From Cardinalis cardinalis (taxonomy: Eukaryota; Chordata; Aves; Passeriformes; Cardinalidae), in contig JACDOX010000038.1 in the NCBI GenBank assembly GCA_014549065.1, positions 5,342,547-5,406,546 of the forward strand: a DNA stretch of 64,000 bases, in the 5' to 3' direction. Shown here one piece after another: positions 1 to 15,000 of the stretch. The position numbers and the translations under genes were made by a program. The first letter of the stretch is position 1. Each line of letters begins with the position of its first letter. The notes beneath the pieces were generated by a model, which saw only the letters and a list, made by a program, of their open reading frames with translations, did no database searches and was not told the origin of the DNA.

Positions 1-3000
1 TCTCACTCCTTTATTTATACATTCATCAAACTGCTCTTTGTGTCAAAAACCTCCTTATAGTCAGTGGGTTTGCTGGAATAATTCGGAAACTGCAAACCAA
101 CAAAACAACAGTGTTACAGGTAGACACTGAACATCACCTCCTCTTCTGCTTTCCTGGTGCTTCAAAACATGGCAGATAATTAAGAAAAATATCACTGCCA
201 AGGTGATTTTAGTTTTAAGCTTCTTTCATGACAGAAGAACCTACAATAAGTTTAAGTGTGATTTCCAGCCAAAGCTTGCTCCCACTGGCACAACCAACAT
301 CAAGAAAGAAATCCAGGTCCTTTCTCATGCTGCCTCGAGTACAAACCATCTTATTTTGCCCCAGTGTACCGGAATGATAAGCAGGTCCACTTAAGAATGC
401 ATTATTTGCTCTTGGACATACTCTCTTGTAGTCCTGGAAGGCAAATAACATTTGCTTTCTGCAGCACATCAAACTGAATACTCACATTTGATTAGCTAGT
501 TATGGGAGGTATCCTCAGGCTTTCTCTGCTCCTCTGCATTTTAATAATCTCTTCTTAATTTCTGTCTGATAGTTATTTTCACCCCAAGTGTATTAGTATC
601 TCCACACACCTATGCTAATTCCAGCACTGCAAGGAGCTGCCCATTCTTCTCCACTGTTCTGGTCTTCCTACACTTTCCATCTCACAGTTGCTGCTGCCAT
701 GTAAAAAGGATACCCAGTTTGCTATCTTCAGATAACTGAGTATTATACACCTTACTCTTGCTTCACCCAGGCTGCTTGTTAATGCATAGAAAACTCCAGA
801 GAGACACTGTCAATATTCTTTCACACAGTACAGCCACGTCTCAAGATTTTTCACAGCTTGAGCATAGATCTGCTCAACTTATGTAACCAATCCATTAGTC
901 TCATACAAAAAGCGATTTTTTAATCTTAATTTTCTGCAGAATGAAAAAATAACGCTAATCTTGAAATAAAATTATTATTTGTACTTTATTTTTTTAAGTA
1001 TGTGAGTATTTTTTCAGATTTTGTTTTAAGCCCCTGCTAGTGCATGCAATTACTTGAAGCATTCTTATGTTAGACCAGAGGAAAGTAAACTGCATTTATC
1101 CCCTGCAGAGTCAATTCTCCACACCAACAATAAACACCCTAAGCCTGCTTCTTTTAATATGTAAAACCTTGACCTCAGATATATATCCAAGGTTGCTGCT
1201 GGCTTTAATGAAGACAGGAGCATATTTAAGGGCAAAATTTGGAGTAGAGTCTGGTTTTCCTCAATATTTCATATAACCACTCCACCAGATTCCTAAGAGC
1301 CTTTTTACCCGGGCTTCTGTAATGAGCTCTCGTGAGCTACACTTTCCAGTAAATCCCTTTCTTTCTCTCCTGACTCCAAATTTCAGAAACCTTAATTTAA
1401 CTCTGCATATAAGCAGCAACTCCAGAGACTATTTCAAATCCCACATATTCTTGTGATGCCACTCCACAGCACGTTGCTTTTTCACAGCCTTTGCTCATCC
1501 ATTTGCTGCAGGACACTCAAACAATCCCAGCCAGATGTTCAGCTCCCCAAGGGTCAGGCACATCGGAAGCTTTAGGGCATATAGCAAAACCACAGGTAAA
1601 GCAGGAATTTGGGGCAGCAGCTTATGACACTGTTCTTAGGAAACAGTGGAAAACCTTGGCTCAGGTGATGTACCCATGTCACAGGTCCAGCCCACCTAGA
1701 GAGGTAACGTCGCCCCAGGACCTTGACACCAACCAGCAAACATATAGTCCCTAATGCATGCAGGTAACCACAGATGCTGAATTTTGGGAAATAATAAATC
1801 AAACAAACTAAACCAGTCAGATATAACGAAGCCTCTTTCCAAAAAGAGGCTCCTCCAAAAGCAGCACTGTTGGATTTATGCTCCTTCACGAATCAAATCC
1901 ATGTTCAGCCTTATCAAGTTCAATTCTACCAAATACCCCATTCAAACAACAGAGCTGAACACAAACCAACGATAATGAACACAACCTGGAGTTTCCTCTT
2001 GAAGGCAGTAAGCCCAGGGTGGACGGAGGCAGAGGCCACTGTTGTAGGTGGAAGCACCCCCAACAGGGTCCTCCTCACTGCCCAGACCCACAGGGTGATG
2101 AGGCTGTGGTTGCTCAGGGGAGACAGCAGTGCATCCTCACATCTACTTGCTTGGGTCTGTGGCACAAAGTCCTGAGGTTCACCAGTCGCCAGCTTTCTGC
2201 CTCCTCCCTTGTTGGCTGCAGCCCCCCAGGGCCTGGCAGGCAGTTCTGGGCTCCAGGCAGTTCTCCCAGGCAGCAGTTTCAGCCCTTCGCCTTCTCCCAA
2301 GCTCACAGTGAGCACAGTCTCCCAGGGCATTCACCAATGTTCTACTCCCCCAGACTCCCAGAAACATGATCCTCCTTCTAAAGCACAGGAATAACAAAGC
2401 TTCACCTGCTCACTCAGAGCAATGGCAAGAAGGCAAGACAGGTTTTCCCCAGCAGCAGGGGCCAAGGGGAAGCCCTGGGACATGTCCCAGGCATAGGTGG
2501 CCACACACAGGTCCAGGTCCAGCTCCCAGGCACAGGAGCAGCGCTCATCTTAGGAGGGATTTGGGGCTTTGCAGATGCCTGCTGCTGAGAACACATTGCT
2601 ATTGTGCAAAAGGTTGGACAGTGAGTAAGAGCACTTCATCACCCAGCACAGCTTTGCACTACTTCCCTGTTTTCTGGGTGGAAGGCCAAAAAGGGATAAA
2701 CTGGGCTGCATGGCATTATAAGTTATGACAGTGGCATTGCAGAGAAAGAAAGGTGGGTTGTTTTTTATTCCTCCAGCTCCCTGCTGTAGTTTCCATTATG
2801 CACAGAAAAATTCAGCGAGCACAACCATTTCTAATTCAAATGATCCTGCTGTGCCCTCACCAGGACAACTCCCCAAGGAGAAGTTTCACTATCGCTGCTG
2901 CTGGAGATTGATAAAGAGGGTAAACACTGTATTATCCCACTTTTAGGTGTTCAGCCAGATGTTTACCTATAATTAAAAAGCAACCAACATTCAAAACTCA

Positions 3001-3804
3001 TTCAAAACTACCTTTTCCAAAATGCTTGTGATCTCTGCATCTGATTTTGCATATGTTTCTTGAGATTAAGGTTATTTCAAAGACAGATATTCCAGGAATG
3101 GTTGCAAGTGACAAGTTATCTACAGGGCTGCTTGCAGAGGTTAAAAAGAGTAGCTGACAACACAGTGCAACATTTCTGTCCAGTTCTCACAAAGCAAAAC
3201 TCACAGGCAAGTTAAAGAAAGATTTAAAAAATTATACTGGATTACACATTTTATTTCATTATATAGACCAAATCCATGAGACAGGGACACACACCCCTCC
3301 ACATGGGTGAAGTGGACATGATTACAAGAAAAAAACTGAGTACTCAACTACTTCTTTTTTCCAGGAGGTTGAAGCCTCCAACAACATTGCACTTCCACTC
3401 CAACAGCGGCCACGAGTAGAAAATGGTGCTGGAGCTCCCCGCGCTGAAACCAGATGGACATCCTCAGTGCAGCCACAACACAAATGTGCTTGTTTTCATC
3501 ACCAAAAAACATGGATAGAAAATAAACTTCCAGCGCCAAGCATGTCTTCTTGGCTTCAGGGTGATGACGAATGCAAGCCATATGAAGGACAAGCTTTGAA
3601 AATAATAATTTTAACTCATAAATAAATGAGCACACCAGGGACTATTTGAAACCATACAAAAGGTATCAAGCAGCTGGATTTCAGGAAAGATCTCACCTGG
3701 AATTCAGCAATCTGCTGTACTGAACACCGGCCTTCCCAGGACAATTCTTGATCCTCAAATCTCATCCCACCCACCACTAATGACATTTTGTACTGGCCTC
3801 TGGC

Positions 3805-3928
3805 ATGGCACTTAGTTTACTTTCTTTGAGTTTATCCATCTATAAAGTGGGAATAAGCACTTCTAACTTCCTTGCAGAACTGTTATTAGGGTTAATTAGC
3901 TAATGTTTGTACACTGCTTTGAAAAACG
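3805..3928 (+). repeat. MIR-like SINE relic
   Basis: The order of segments matches the body of a mammalian-wide interspersed repeat (MIR/CORE-SINE): a GGCA...CACTTAGTTTAC segment, then TCTTTGAG...CATCTATAAAGTGGGAATAA, a middle with GCAGAACTGTTATTAGGGTTAA, then TGTTTGTACACTGCTTTGAAAA. The copy is old and diverged. It lies in ABTB3 intron 1, antisense to the gene. Confidence 0.75.
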
Positions 3929-5655
3929 CAGGAGTATTCTCTCTCCTCTGTCACTTTCTCTATATATAAATATATGATGTCCTATTATCTTAACCATCTG
4001 TGCCAGTGGGAAATTTTAATTGCTGAGCTAGCTCTTGGGAAAGACCTGCCATTCTGTAATATATAGGTCAGAGGGCATTGTGAACTGTGAAGATAACGAT
4101 AACACATTTCAATGGGAAATGCAATGAGACATAAGGTAATGCTAAATTTGGTTCTAGAAGGAAAGTGTTTACTAAAAATCTAGAGGAAAAATCTCAGTGA
4201 CCCTTCTAGGTGAACCAAGTACTAAGGAAAGGACTTGCAATCGCTCTTCAGGAAAACTGATTTATCTTCAACTAAAAAAACTGAGAAAACAGTGACCTGC
4301 ATTTCAAAATTGAGAGGATGGGATATCCTGAAGGCTAACCTGAAGAAATAAATGTGAAAGCAACTCCATTGCTAGAGAGAAACAAGTGGGTCAAAATAAA
4401 TGGCTTCCCCTGGCTCTTGGCATGAAGCAAGCTCATTTCTCAAATGAGAAAAGAAATGAGAGAGGAAAGGAAAGACGTTAAAAGTCTGAATATATGCTGG
4501 AGGTAAAACATTATATGGTGTAATATTAAGGGAACAAACAGTAGGGGTTTTGTTTTGCTTTTAGCTTGAAAGAGTAATGGGAAACAGGTATATGTTTTTA
4601 TAAATATAACCAAAGAAAATATAGGGGAGAGAATGGGTCTATTGTTCAACAAGGCAGGGGGATCACATAACAAGAATCCAGATGGATGAAGCACTCAATA
4701 GTTATTTCCCTATATGTTCTCTACGAAGGACACAAATGTATTTAACAAGAGATAAAATATATGATTTAGAGAAGCCTGGAAAAATAATAAAAAAAAAAAT
4801 TTAAAAAGAAGAAATTCGAAAGCATATCCATTTAATGAATGTGCCAAATTCCTTCAATAGCAAACATCTACTGAAGTCAATGGACTTCAGGGATAAATTT
4901 AGCCTACTACTTTACAACTCAGTAAGACCAAATCACATGCACAGAAGGGATCTAAAGAAAGCAAATATACACCAAGGCCATAAAACTGCTGTTCAGCAGT
5001 CTTGGAGCTCATATGGAACCAGTAAGATACAAGCAGTCTGGAGATAAACACTTCGTAGAAAAGAGGTACAACACAGGGATGGGCTAAGACACAGTTAGGA
5101 AATTCCAATCAACTGCTTTATTAGAAGAAATAAAATTCACAACATAAACCAGCACAATGAGTAAAAGCAAAGTTCAATAAAGAAAGATTTTGCCCAGAAA
5201 AACCAAATATGAAGATGTATTGGAGGGAATGAATCCCAGCTTAATTAAGCAATCTTTACTTCTTATTCTTATGGGATTAGAAACATACATAGAAGAACAG
5301 ATAGATTTCAACAAAAGCCCCACAAATACAGAGGGAATGGGGAAGTCTCTGCTCAACTACGCCAGTGTAAACCTGGATAACATCCCCCTGCTGCCATGGA
5401 TTTAGCTCAGTGGAGCTGGAAGCCATGGCTGACATGTATACCTCCCAAAAGCAAAATTTTGTGTCAAAGGTTGCAGGTTTAGGGGGACAGGGGAGATGGG
5501 AGTAAGAAGACAGGCACAATTGGGGAGATGCCACCAAGAGGATCAGCAAGTTGAGGAAGCACAGGGGTTATGGAGAAATCTGTTTCTAGTTCAGGGAGAG
5601 AAGAGCAAGTGAAGACAATTCATGNGTAATTGAAAAATAGTAATATTTAGCAACG

Positions 5656-5679
5656 AGGCGGGGGGAGGGGGGTATAAAA
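5656..5679 (+). other. G-rich run abutting a TATAAAA motif
   Basis: A G-rich tract (gaggcggggggagggggg) runs directly into TATAAAA at 5673-5679. The pairing resembles a GC box next to a TATA box and could also form a G-quadruplex on the plus strand. No transcript or open frame supports promoter use. Confidence 0.25.
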
Positions 5680-5957
5680 CACAATAGATGAAAAGTCCTA
5701 AGCAGCTTCAAATAAAGATTTCTACACGTTATGGTAAAATAGTATCAGACCGAGCTGCCAGGGTGCAGACTTCCCGGTACTTAACCAAACAGCTCCTCTG
5801 TTGGCACCCTACCTCAAAATTGCTTTTTATTTCACATTATCTGCACTGCCTGCAGAGGTACTTTGTAAATAAACCATCCCTAATAACACACCAGCAAGCA
5901 AGAGCTCCCTGCAACATGATTATTATTATCCCTGCCCCTGGCAAAGCAGTCAAAATA

Positions 5958-6009
5958 GGATGCTCTTTAAGGTCCCTTCCAACCCATATCATCCTATAAT
6001 TCTATAATT
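5958..6009 (+). mobile_element. CR1 LINE 3' end fragment
   Basis: The segment TTTAAGGTCCCTTCCAACCC, followed by CATATCATCC and then a short tandem of TATAATTC octamers, is the diagnostic 3' terminus of avian CR1 retrotransposons. Only the extreme 3' end is recognisable, so this is a severely 5'-truncated copy, as is usual for CR1. It lies in intron 1, antisense to ABTB3. Confidence 0.85.
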
Positions 6010-9000
6010 AAGAACTGTTCACTTCAGAAAACTGCCCATCACACCCAGCACATCCTCTTGCCTCACAAGTGGGATTTAACACACACAGGAGAGGACTGGT
6101 CCTNCACACCATCCCGCCCTTGGCTTTGAAGGGACACACTGACAGCAAGACCAACATCTGGCATTTCCCAGAACTGATGTGTGACCTGCTCAATAGCTCT
6201 GGCAGCTTCCAGGGAATTTCAAAGCCTGACCAGGGCTGTCACAGCAGGTCCGATCAAAGGGCCCACAACACAGTCATTTATGTTCCTCAGAGAAGTAACT
6301 ACAAGCGCCAGTCGTGTACTTTGTGTTTTTAAAAGGCAGATTACCTTGTTGAGGCAGGATCAGGAAAACAAGTTTATTCAGGNTCACCCATTCTTTATGG
6401 AGTTTACAGCCCTCATGAAAATACCTCCATCCCTCACCCTGGTGCTCAGAGGTGACAGGCATTCCCAGTCTGACAGCTGGGGGGGATTGGCAGCATGTCT
6501 ACCCTTAATGTGACTCCTCCGGAAGTCCCGGGCCTTCCTGAGAGGCTATTCCCAACTGCTGTATCAGTAGCTCCAGGGATCAGCCTGGTGCCAAGTGGCT
6601 CAATTAGGGATTATCAAAAGCTGAGCTGTTCCCCACATCTCTTTCTAGCTGCCTTTCTCCACTGTCAGTGAAATCCCTGGAACTCCTCCTTCTCCAAGAG
6701 CGACCATCAAGGGTTTTTCCCAGGCCACCGGACGATGCAGGCCTAGAAACAATGCCAGGTGNTGCACGAGACACCAGTCACGTGCTAGGAAGAAATCCCT
6801 GCATTGTGATGCCAAAATCCAGGTCCTTTGGTGGCAGGGAGCCTCAGCACTGGCTGTCCTACCAGTCACAGCACCAATGAAGCTGCAGGAGGAAGGTACC
6901 CCACCCCATCAGTCTTGACCTATATCCTACAGTCTTGTATCTTTGCAAATTTCCAAGGCTCTGGTTAACACCAGGGGCTCTTGCAAGGCCGGGAAAGCAG
7001 AGCACTAAGAGGAAGGAAAGGTGTTTGGAAATATGGGTTTAANAACATTGAGCCTGTATCAGCATGTATCATCCAGTGACAGCACACNGACTCTCAGGAT
7101 GGTCACTGTGCTCTTTTAACCAGCTGCTTGCTGCCATGAGGTTTTGAGTTAACATCATGAACGACATATATTCAGCAACCATTTATGAAGCACAAAAGTA
7201 AGTAAAAGTAGAGCCAAAACCCAGTTATCCCATTTTCATCCCCTCCACTGGTGCTGTAGTGGTGATCTGCTTTTTCCTTCCCATCCCAAGCCCAGACATA
7301 TGTTAGACATGTTAAAAGTTTATGTCTAACCTCTAAAACCATACTTAGCAGATCTAAGTAATCAGAAGCTTTGTGGCCACAGTTAGGAATAAACTTTTGT
7401 AACTCCCTCCCATCCCTGCAAACGTCAAGTTTCATCCTATGCGAAGGACAAGATAAAAAGGACATCAAGAGAAAATTAAGGCAACTCAACCATCAGAAGC
7501 CAAACTGCAAATGTTAAAAGCTATTAAATGCTATGGACACATTTTGTGTCATCCCAAAGGAGCAGAAGCAAGAGCATCTAAAGAAAAAAACTATTTTCAG
7601 CAGCACTGATACAAATCCAAAAATTGGAAAACCAGACTACAGAGTGCATCCGCTTGGTTTGCAGCCCATATGGCTACAGCAACTATCTCCACTCAGTTTA
7701 CCTCTCCACACACTGGAAAAATAATGGATTTGGAAAGGATGGAAAAATACTTAGAAAGAGCAACACTTTTTCTAAATGAGCAACACAATTTCTAAAAACA
7801 TTTCTATACATATTATCTCAAAAGGATATGAAATAGCATTATCATAGCCCATGTTAAGCTGTGCTGCCTCATAATACACTATCACCATCACACAGGATCT
7901 GTGTATGGGATAGATCAATCAGCCAGCAGGGTACCAGGGACATCAGGGCATCCCAGGACACCACAGCACAGTGCGGACAGCCCACTGCTGTTGCTTCCAA
8001 CAGCTTCAGAGGTTTAAAGAAAGAAATTAAGTACATGGCTAAATGCTCCCTTTCCTGTTGCTGTTTGCACATTGATAAAGGGACAACTCCATTTTTACAG
8101 CACTTTACAGGTCACATTGAAGAATTCACCATTGAAAACCCACACCTGCTTTCTATTTTCAAAACCTCTTTTAATTCTTGATAAGAGTGGACTGCACCGC
8201 CTAGCATTCCCAATTTTCCTTTGCAATAGGTNATGATCCACAGCAACACTGGCTGCCTGTAACTCTTCACAGCTATGCCTGTAGGCATTTCACATTGAAG
8301 CCAGGAAAGTCTGAAACTTCAGGGGAATTGNGGGGAGGTTGGGGGAGATGGGTGGTTAGATCTTCTTTGGGAAAAACATCACCTTCTGGCAGATGTTTAC
8401 CCCACGGATGATACATAAGGAACACCAGACACCACCAGCAGTACAANAACTCCTAATCAGCAACAAATGCAAGTCAGAATATATGAAATGTGCAATGTAC
8501 AATAATCAGTAACACGCTGCACCAGGCATGGTACATGAGTTACACTGTCAACTCCAGCAACCTCCTGTTTGGTGAAGCAGGCACAAGGTTACACTTCCCA
8601 ACACAACAAAAAAGTTTCAGTTTAAGAAATTTATTCGAAGGATGCATCACAGTGACAGTCAAGGAACATTCCGGCTGGATATTATGCCTCAGGCAAAAAT
8701 CCCAAATCAGCCCCATTACTTTCCACGCCTATGGAAAAAGCCTGTGGATTTTAAATGAAACCACACAATCCAAAATCAGAAGTGAAGCTGAAACCTTGTG
8801 AAGAGGCCACTCCCTGGGAGTGCTGCCTTGGACTTCACTAGGAAGGTGCACAGCAGTGATGCAGGCAAAAGGCNGTGCCACAGAGTGCCTTGGAGGAATG
8901 ACTGCAGAAGAGACATGGCCACGGGAGCACTGGGAGAGGCAGCTGCTGCCATTGCTTCCACTCAAACGCGCGGCAGCTCCCNTTACCGCCGAGTGCAGCG

Positions 9001-12000
9001 GGAGGCACTCTGACATGTTTTCCGCACCCACTGAAAGCTTTTGGACACTGCTCTTGCCTCCACTGTTTACACTTTGAAGCAAGAGAGAGGTGCTGGGAAG
9101 ACAATTAGCCCATAGAAATAAATGTCTGCCTTTCGGAAGCCAACCTTTTTGCTTTCTTGCAGCACATACATGGATAAAAATAAGCAATCAGCCTCAAAAA
9201 CTGTTGAAACTCTCGAACACTGAATGGATCTGCTGCAACCTTCCTGGGCACCATGCAAAGCTGATCCTTCCCTCCAGGCACCCTTAAAGGAGTGGGAGGA
9301 GAGCCATGCAGCAGATACACTGCGGGGTTTGACTACACTGCTCCCCAGATACATTACATTACATATGGGTGGAAGGGGTTTATCCCCCTGTTCTGTGTTT
9401 CAATCTCAAACTCAACTTAGCCCTGACTTATGGACAAGGAAAGGGAGGAGTGAACATGGCAGAGGGCTGCACCTAATGTTCTATCACCTGCTATAGCTGC
9501 GCCTGCAAAGACTTTTGTAGCCAGCCCAGCACCGTCCTGTCAAGAAACATGAGATTATCTGACTTAAGATTCAGCCACTACTTGAGGAAGAGCAAGGCAG
9601 AGTGGGAAACTAATTCCCATGGAGTTCAGTTGGTGCAAAGTGACAGAAGGGAAGGACTGTAAGGAGCCTCCAGAACTCACTCCACACACAGGAATTCAGC
9701 CAGTGCTTTTGTCACAGGAACATTACTCATTCTTTCCTGCTTCCCTTGTCTTTTGCTAAAGAACACAAACCCAACATCTACAACAACTAAAGAAGCAATT
9801 ATGGGCACGTCACTGAAATACTGCAAGGACAGAACTATTCCAAATTCACAGTGCACCTTCACTGCCTGCTGACAATTGTACCTGCTACAGGCCTGACTCT
9901 GTACCAGCTCACACCCTGCAAGGGGGTGGAGCAGCACTGCCTCAGGTACCATCAACACCTTGCAAACCAACCATGCAGGCGGATGCTGAGCCAGGTTTTC
10001 AAATGTGGGCAGCACAGTATCATTTGCCAAACCCATGCAATGAACAACTGTGTATTTTCCTTTGAGGTACATCAACAGCTGGCTCCACCAAAGAAGTGAT
10101 CTAAAACATCTGCTACCCACATTTTGGGGGGGGTGCTGAGTCAGTATGAAAGCCACTCACAGCAATGTTCCTCAACAACCAAAACTGAAATTCAATTTAG
10201 TTGGTCAAACAGATCTCTTTATTTCCACAGTGCTGCTGGCTAACAGACAGCAAGCAATCAAATACAAATGTGGACATTTAAATTTCAGTCAAATTTGGAT
10301 CCTTGCAATGCAAACACACAAAAGGTAAATACCCTTCATCCAGGCACAGGCACTTTCCAGAAAGGAATAATGACACATTGCAAGGGGAGGGTCTGCCTGT
10401 GCTGCTTCAGGTATTGATCCTGACACCTAAATGGCATCATCCCAGGAAAGTAAGGTTATTTCCCTTCGCGATGCATTTTTTTCTGGATAGATGTCTTGTC
10501 CTAAAATGTTGTTCAGATTCCAGATATCTTTTGAGGTTCAGTGCACATGTGCAAGAACAGAAAGGGGCAGTGTCCCGTGTTTCCACAGTATGGTAATTGC
10601 TATTCTTGCAGGGATCCACCCTTCTTCGCCACTGCCTTTAACTCTTACTTTCTCTCAAGCAATCACTCACGTGCAGGACTACACACGATGCATCCATCTC
10701 CCCTCAGTTTCCTCCAAGTTTAGGCATTCACTTCACACAAGTCAGAAAACATATTTGGCCTTTTACTACTTTTATTTAAAGACCATAAATCCCTCCTTCC
10801 TTCTCTGGAGGAGCCAACAGGACTTGTTAAGCCTTCTGGTTCCCTCTGCTGCCATAAAAAGGTGCGGAGTTTCCAAATGTGACCAGCTGCTGCACAGAGG
10901 CCCTGCTACAGTCTTGGAAAACATCCAGAGTTCACAGACCTCCTGAGAACCTCCCATGGGATGGTGCCAGCCTCCCTGCACTGCCGAGCTGGGGAATGTG
11001 GTGCTGCGAGCCTCTCTGAGCAGAGAGGCTTCCAAAGACTGGCCTCCTCCTGGCCCCAGGTCTTTGGAAACAGGCTTCAGAACTGACTGTCTACACAGTG
11101 CACAGGGCTAAAAGGAGAGGTCTGGCTCTGTCATAGAGATCAAGAAGTCAAAGTGCTTAAGCTTTCGGCTTCTACTAGACTTCCATGATACCATCTTTGA
11201 AAAGATCAAAGCCAGGCATCCTGCTCACAGAGACAGAGAGCTAGACAGCAACAGAGCATCTCCTTACCAGCCCACTGACATACCAGACCCACAGCTAAGA
11301 AAAAGGCGAGCACAGAGACCCCAACTCCCTAGAATCTCTGCACGGTTGCCACCTGGCAGAGCCCAGGGCTGGTGCAGGGCAGCGAGCCAGGTTGAGCATG
11401 TCAGGAGATGTACCATTTCGATATGCAAAGGCAGCACCTACCCCTATTTTACATCCCTTCCAGCTTCCCAAGAGTCAGGGAAAAAGCTCCCACAGTTAGG
11501 CAGCTCTTGCTGCACCAAAATGAGAGGCATCAAACTCCCTCTCTAGATGGTTACAGCTGCACTTGCCACTGGTACTCTCCTGTGTGAGCAGTGAGGTGAC
11601 AGCAAGCCTCAACATCCCCAGAGTGAAATAGCTGCGCAAGTACAAGGTTGGTTGGTACAGCTCCAGGGAGGTGGTGTTTCCCAACATTACCTTTACACAT
11701 GTAAAACAGAGGTAAATTGGCACTAGCTGACAGCTTATCCAGCACCCTGAGGCAGCAGGACTGCCTCAAATGACTCCCTGTCGGAAAATCACTTGCATTC
11801 ACCAGGAGAAGGCATCGGGCAACCTGATGGAAACAGACTGTAGAGTATTTGCTGTATCCGGATACCACCCTTAGGCTGCCCTTACAAATGGGTGGCACGT
11901 CAAAGCAGTGACATACTATGTCCTAATGTTCCCACCAGCCACTGACTTCAAGAGTTATTGAGAGACTCCATCGACAGCTTCTATCAACAGCTTCCATTAA

Positions 12001-15000
12001 CAGCAGTGCTTCAGACACAAGGGCTGGTATCACTTAAAATTGTCTAAGAAGGGAAGTACTATACAAAACTTCAAATATAAGATGCTTTTCTCCAACAAGC
12101 ACACTTCAGGAAGAGAAACCGCAGTGAAACACAGTGATTAACACAAGTATGTACATCTAGGTCAGCTCTCAATAACTTGAACAGATACCAGGTCATTTGG
12201 TGGATGAGTTCTTTCTTTTCTCTTTTATTTTTTTAAACACAGTTATATTGACTTCAGTGAATTTTTCCCACTCTTCAACCACTAGATCAGCCTGATGATG
12301 TATTTATCTAAATCAAACTGAAGACACTTTCTCTCACACTAATGATAAGACTAAGAAAGATCCTTGTAGCACACCACCAGATACTAAAAGCAGAAATTTT
12401 AGGAAGGTTTACAGTAATACTTGAGGCCATGAAATGAAACTATGCTTTCATTACCAGCTGTGGAGTTTTAGGCTTGGACCTGCTGCTCAAAGTCCACAGA
12501 GAGGGTAAGGGAAAAATCAGCCAGTATTTCCATCCTTCTCTGTAATTTGAAACCACTGAGACATATCTCAGGGTATAAATCACACAGCTCTATAAATAAA
12601 ATAAATTACAATTTTGTACTCTTTGGAAGAAAGCTGACACCAAATTCATGTAGCAAATCCAAGAAAAAGTAAGCCTGGCCCACGGCCCAAGCACATAAGA
12701 AGCTCCCCCTTGTTCCCAGGGAGGAAGCTTCACCATCACCATTAGTCTGCCATTCCCCAGGGGATTTACAGCTACAGGTAGTCTACAGTACACCAAATAT
12801 CTGTCTGTACATAGCACCTCCAGGTAGAGCCAAGTGTTTATTAACAGAAAGTGCTACCAGCAAAACTCCTGCAAATCCCTGTGAAAGGCTGAACTCCTCT
12901 TTTCAGGTAAATAAATGGGAAATCTTCCCAGTTAGTGCCAGTCCCAAGCTCACAGCCCACAGATACCTACAACTGTTTCTCTCTGCTACTTTCAGTGTCC
13001 CATTTTTTAAACACTCACTGTCACTTGTATGACCTGAAGTATGACCTCTTCCTGGCACAGCCTTTTTAAGGAAAAGCTGCTACATACATATTTAAAAGCA
13101 AGTAACCCGCTACCAGAAAAATACTTAGTTTTGTATAAGCCAATTATCCTCTGTGGTAAAAAGATCAGATAAACACAGTTTTGAAAGTGTGTGGTTAGAA
13201 AATGATTAAATGTATCATTTTGGCTCTTTTGTAACAAATTAAAAGATGAAACTGGCAAATTCTTTCATTTCATATCATTAAATAAATCTTCCCACAGAAA
13301 ATTGTCACTTAAATTCTCTTCATAAACACCCTATTCAGTTTCAAAGTGGGGGACAAAAGTGCATTATAAAGTACTTTGAGAAATTTATTGCTTCTCTTGT
13401 CTGTCCCCGCTCCCACCCATACTGCATAGCAAAGAAAGTGGGAAAACACCTTGGAATCTGCCAATACAAAACCAGCCAGAGCTTTGCCTGCCAAAGATAC
13501 CAGGATCCTTGGCAGTGGCTATAACCCACCCTGTCAGGAGCCAGAGCNGCAGTTCTTGTAAGCCTCGGTCTTCTGTACATGACACAAGCATGACTCTTCA
13601 GGGAGTTTACAAGAAATATGAATGAGCACAAGCAGACCCATTTATCAAAATCCTTGGAAAATAGGAAGTTGGATTTCTTACCTCATTTCTAATAAAATGA
13701 GTTTTACGTGGCAGCACATGCCTACCTGTTCCTCCACCATCCCCCAACAACCTTCCAGCTCAGGGGCAGATTTCCACTCCCTCTGCACAACAACCCTAGT
13801 GCTATGGATGGCCAATGACAACTCCAAGTGTTATGGAAACTAGAGATTTAGGAGAGATTACATCACTTTCCCCCATGGAAGGGAAGGCTGGCAGCAAGCT
13901 CAACTTTTGTCAGGCATTGGAGAAGCAACACAGGACTGTGTTGAATGACACAAAGATAGAAACAGCATTCATCAACCCAAACGTGTAGCCAATCTCCACC
14001 TCTGGGTTTTGGCCACAATTGAATAGAATATGGAGACTACTCACTGTCNGAGCAGCCCATCCTGATATGGGGTCTGAGCAGCCCACCCTGCCTCACGGCT
14101 TGCTCTGCCTTTCCCCAGGGTCTCCTCCCCACACCATGCCTGGATATCACAAAAGGGGCCACCAGCCGCTTTTCTCAGTGAGATCAAACCTTTCCCTGAG
14201 GGTACAGCACTCAGCCAAGCACCACCAACCTCTCAGACAAATCTATCAGTGATGTCAGAAAGATGACAGATCCTCCACTTAGACTTCACTCCTGTTTTCC
14301 ACAATCCCATGGGGAAACACATGCAGGCAAAGCCTTGAAGTCCACAGCCCCTCCACGGCACTTTTCCCCCAGGTGAGTCCCCACAGCTGTAACAAAACAT
14401 GGGTGTAAGAAAGCAGAGCAGCAGCCTCTGGCACACCACTACANGATGAACATGGAAACCCACTCCCACCATGAGACACATTTTTTTTTTTCTGTGGATA
14501 ACCCCAAAAGAGTAGGGACAAACTCATTGCATAGAAGAAGTTGAGCTCAAATGCCCTACATCCGATTTTAACAGAAGTTGTTTGCAGCACTTAATTGCAA
14601 GAAAGCCACAATTAATTGTGCTACAGTATCCGTAAACACACTGGTCACATCGTTAGAGCCCATTATTTTTCCCTCCAAGAAATTACATTACTACATTATT
14701 GATGCAACAATCCAGTGTAATGAGAGTGAAGTGGTGTTTTGCATCCTTTTTTCTGCCTTACACTAAGTTCACAGAGCTATAGCCCTGATACCAAATTTAG
14801 TAAGGGTTGTTTTGGTTGGGTTTTTTTTTCCAGTAGGTCAAAAATTCCAGTCAACAACCTAAAAAACAGCTGCAGAAGAAGTTAAAACACCTGTCCCTAA
14901 TCAACTGCAAAGGCTTGGGTTTCTATTTGATACAACTCAAAATTACAGCTATTTTTCTAAATACTCTGTTTCAACAGTGAATATTTTTACCTCATATTTT

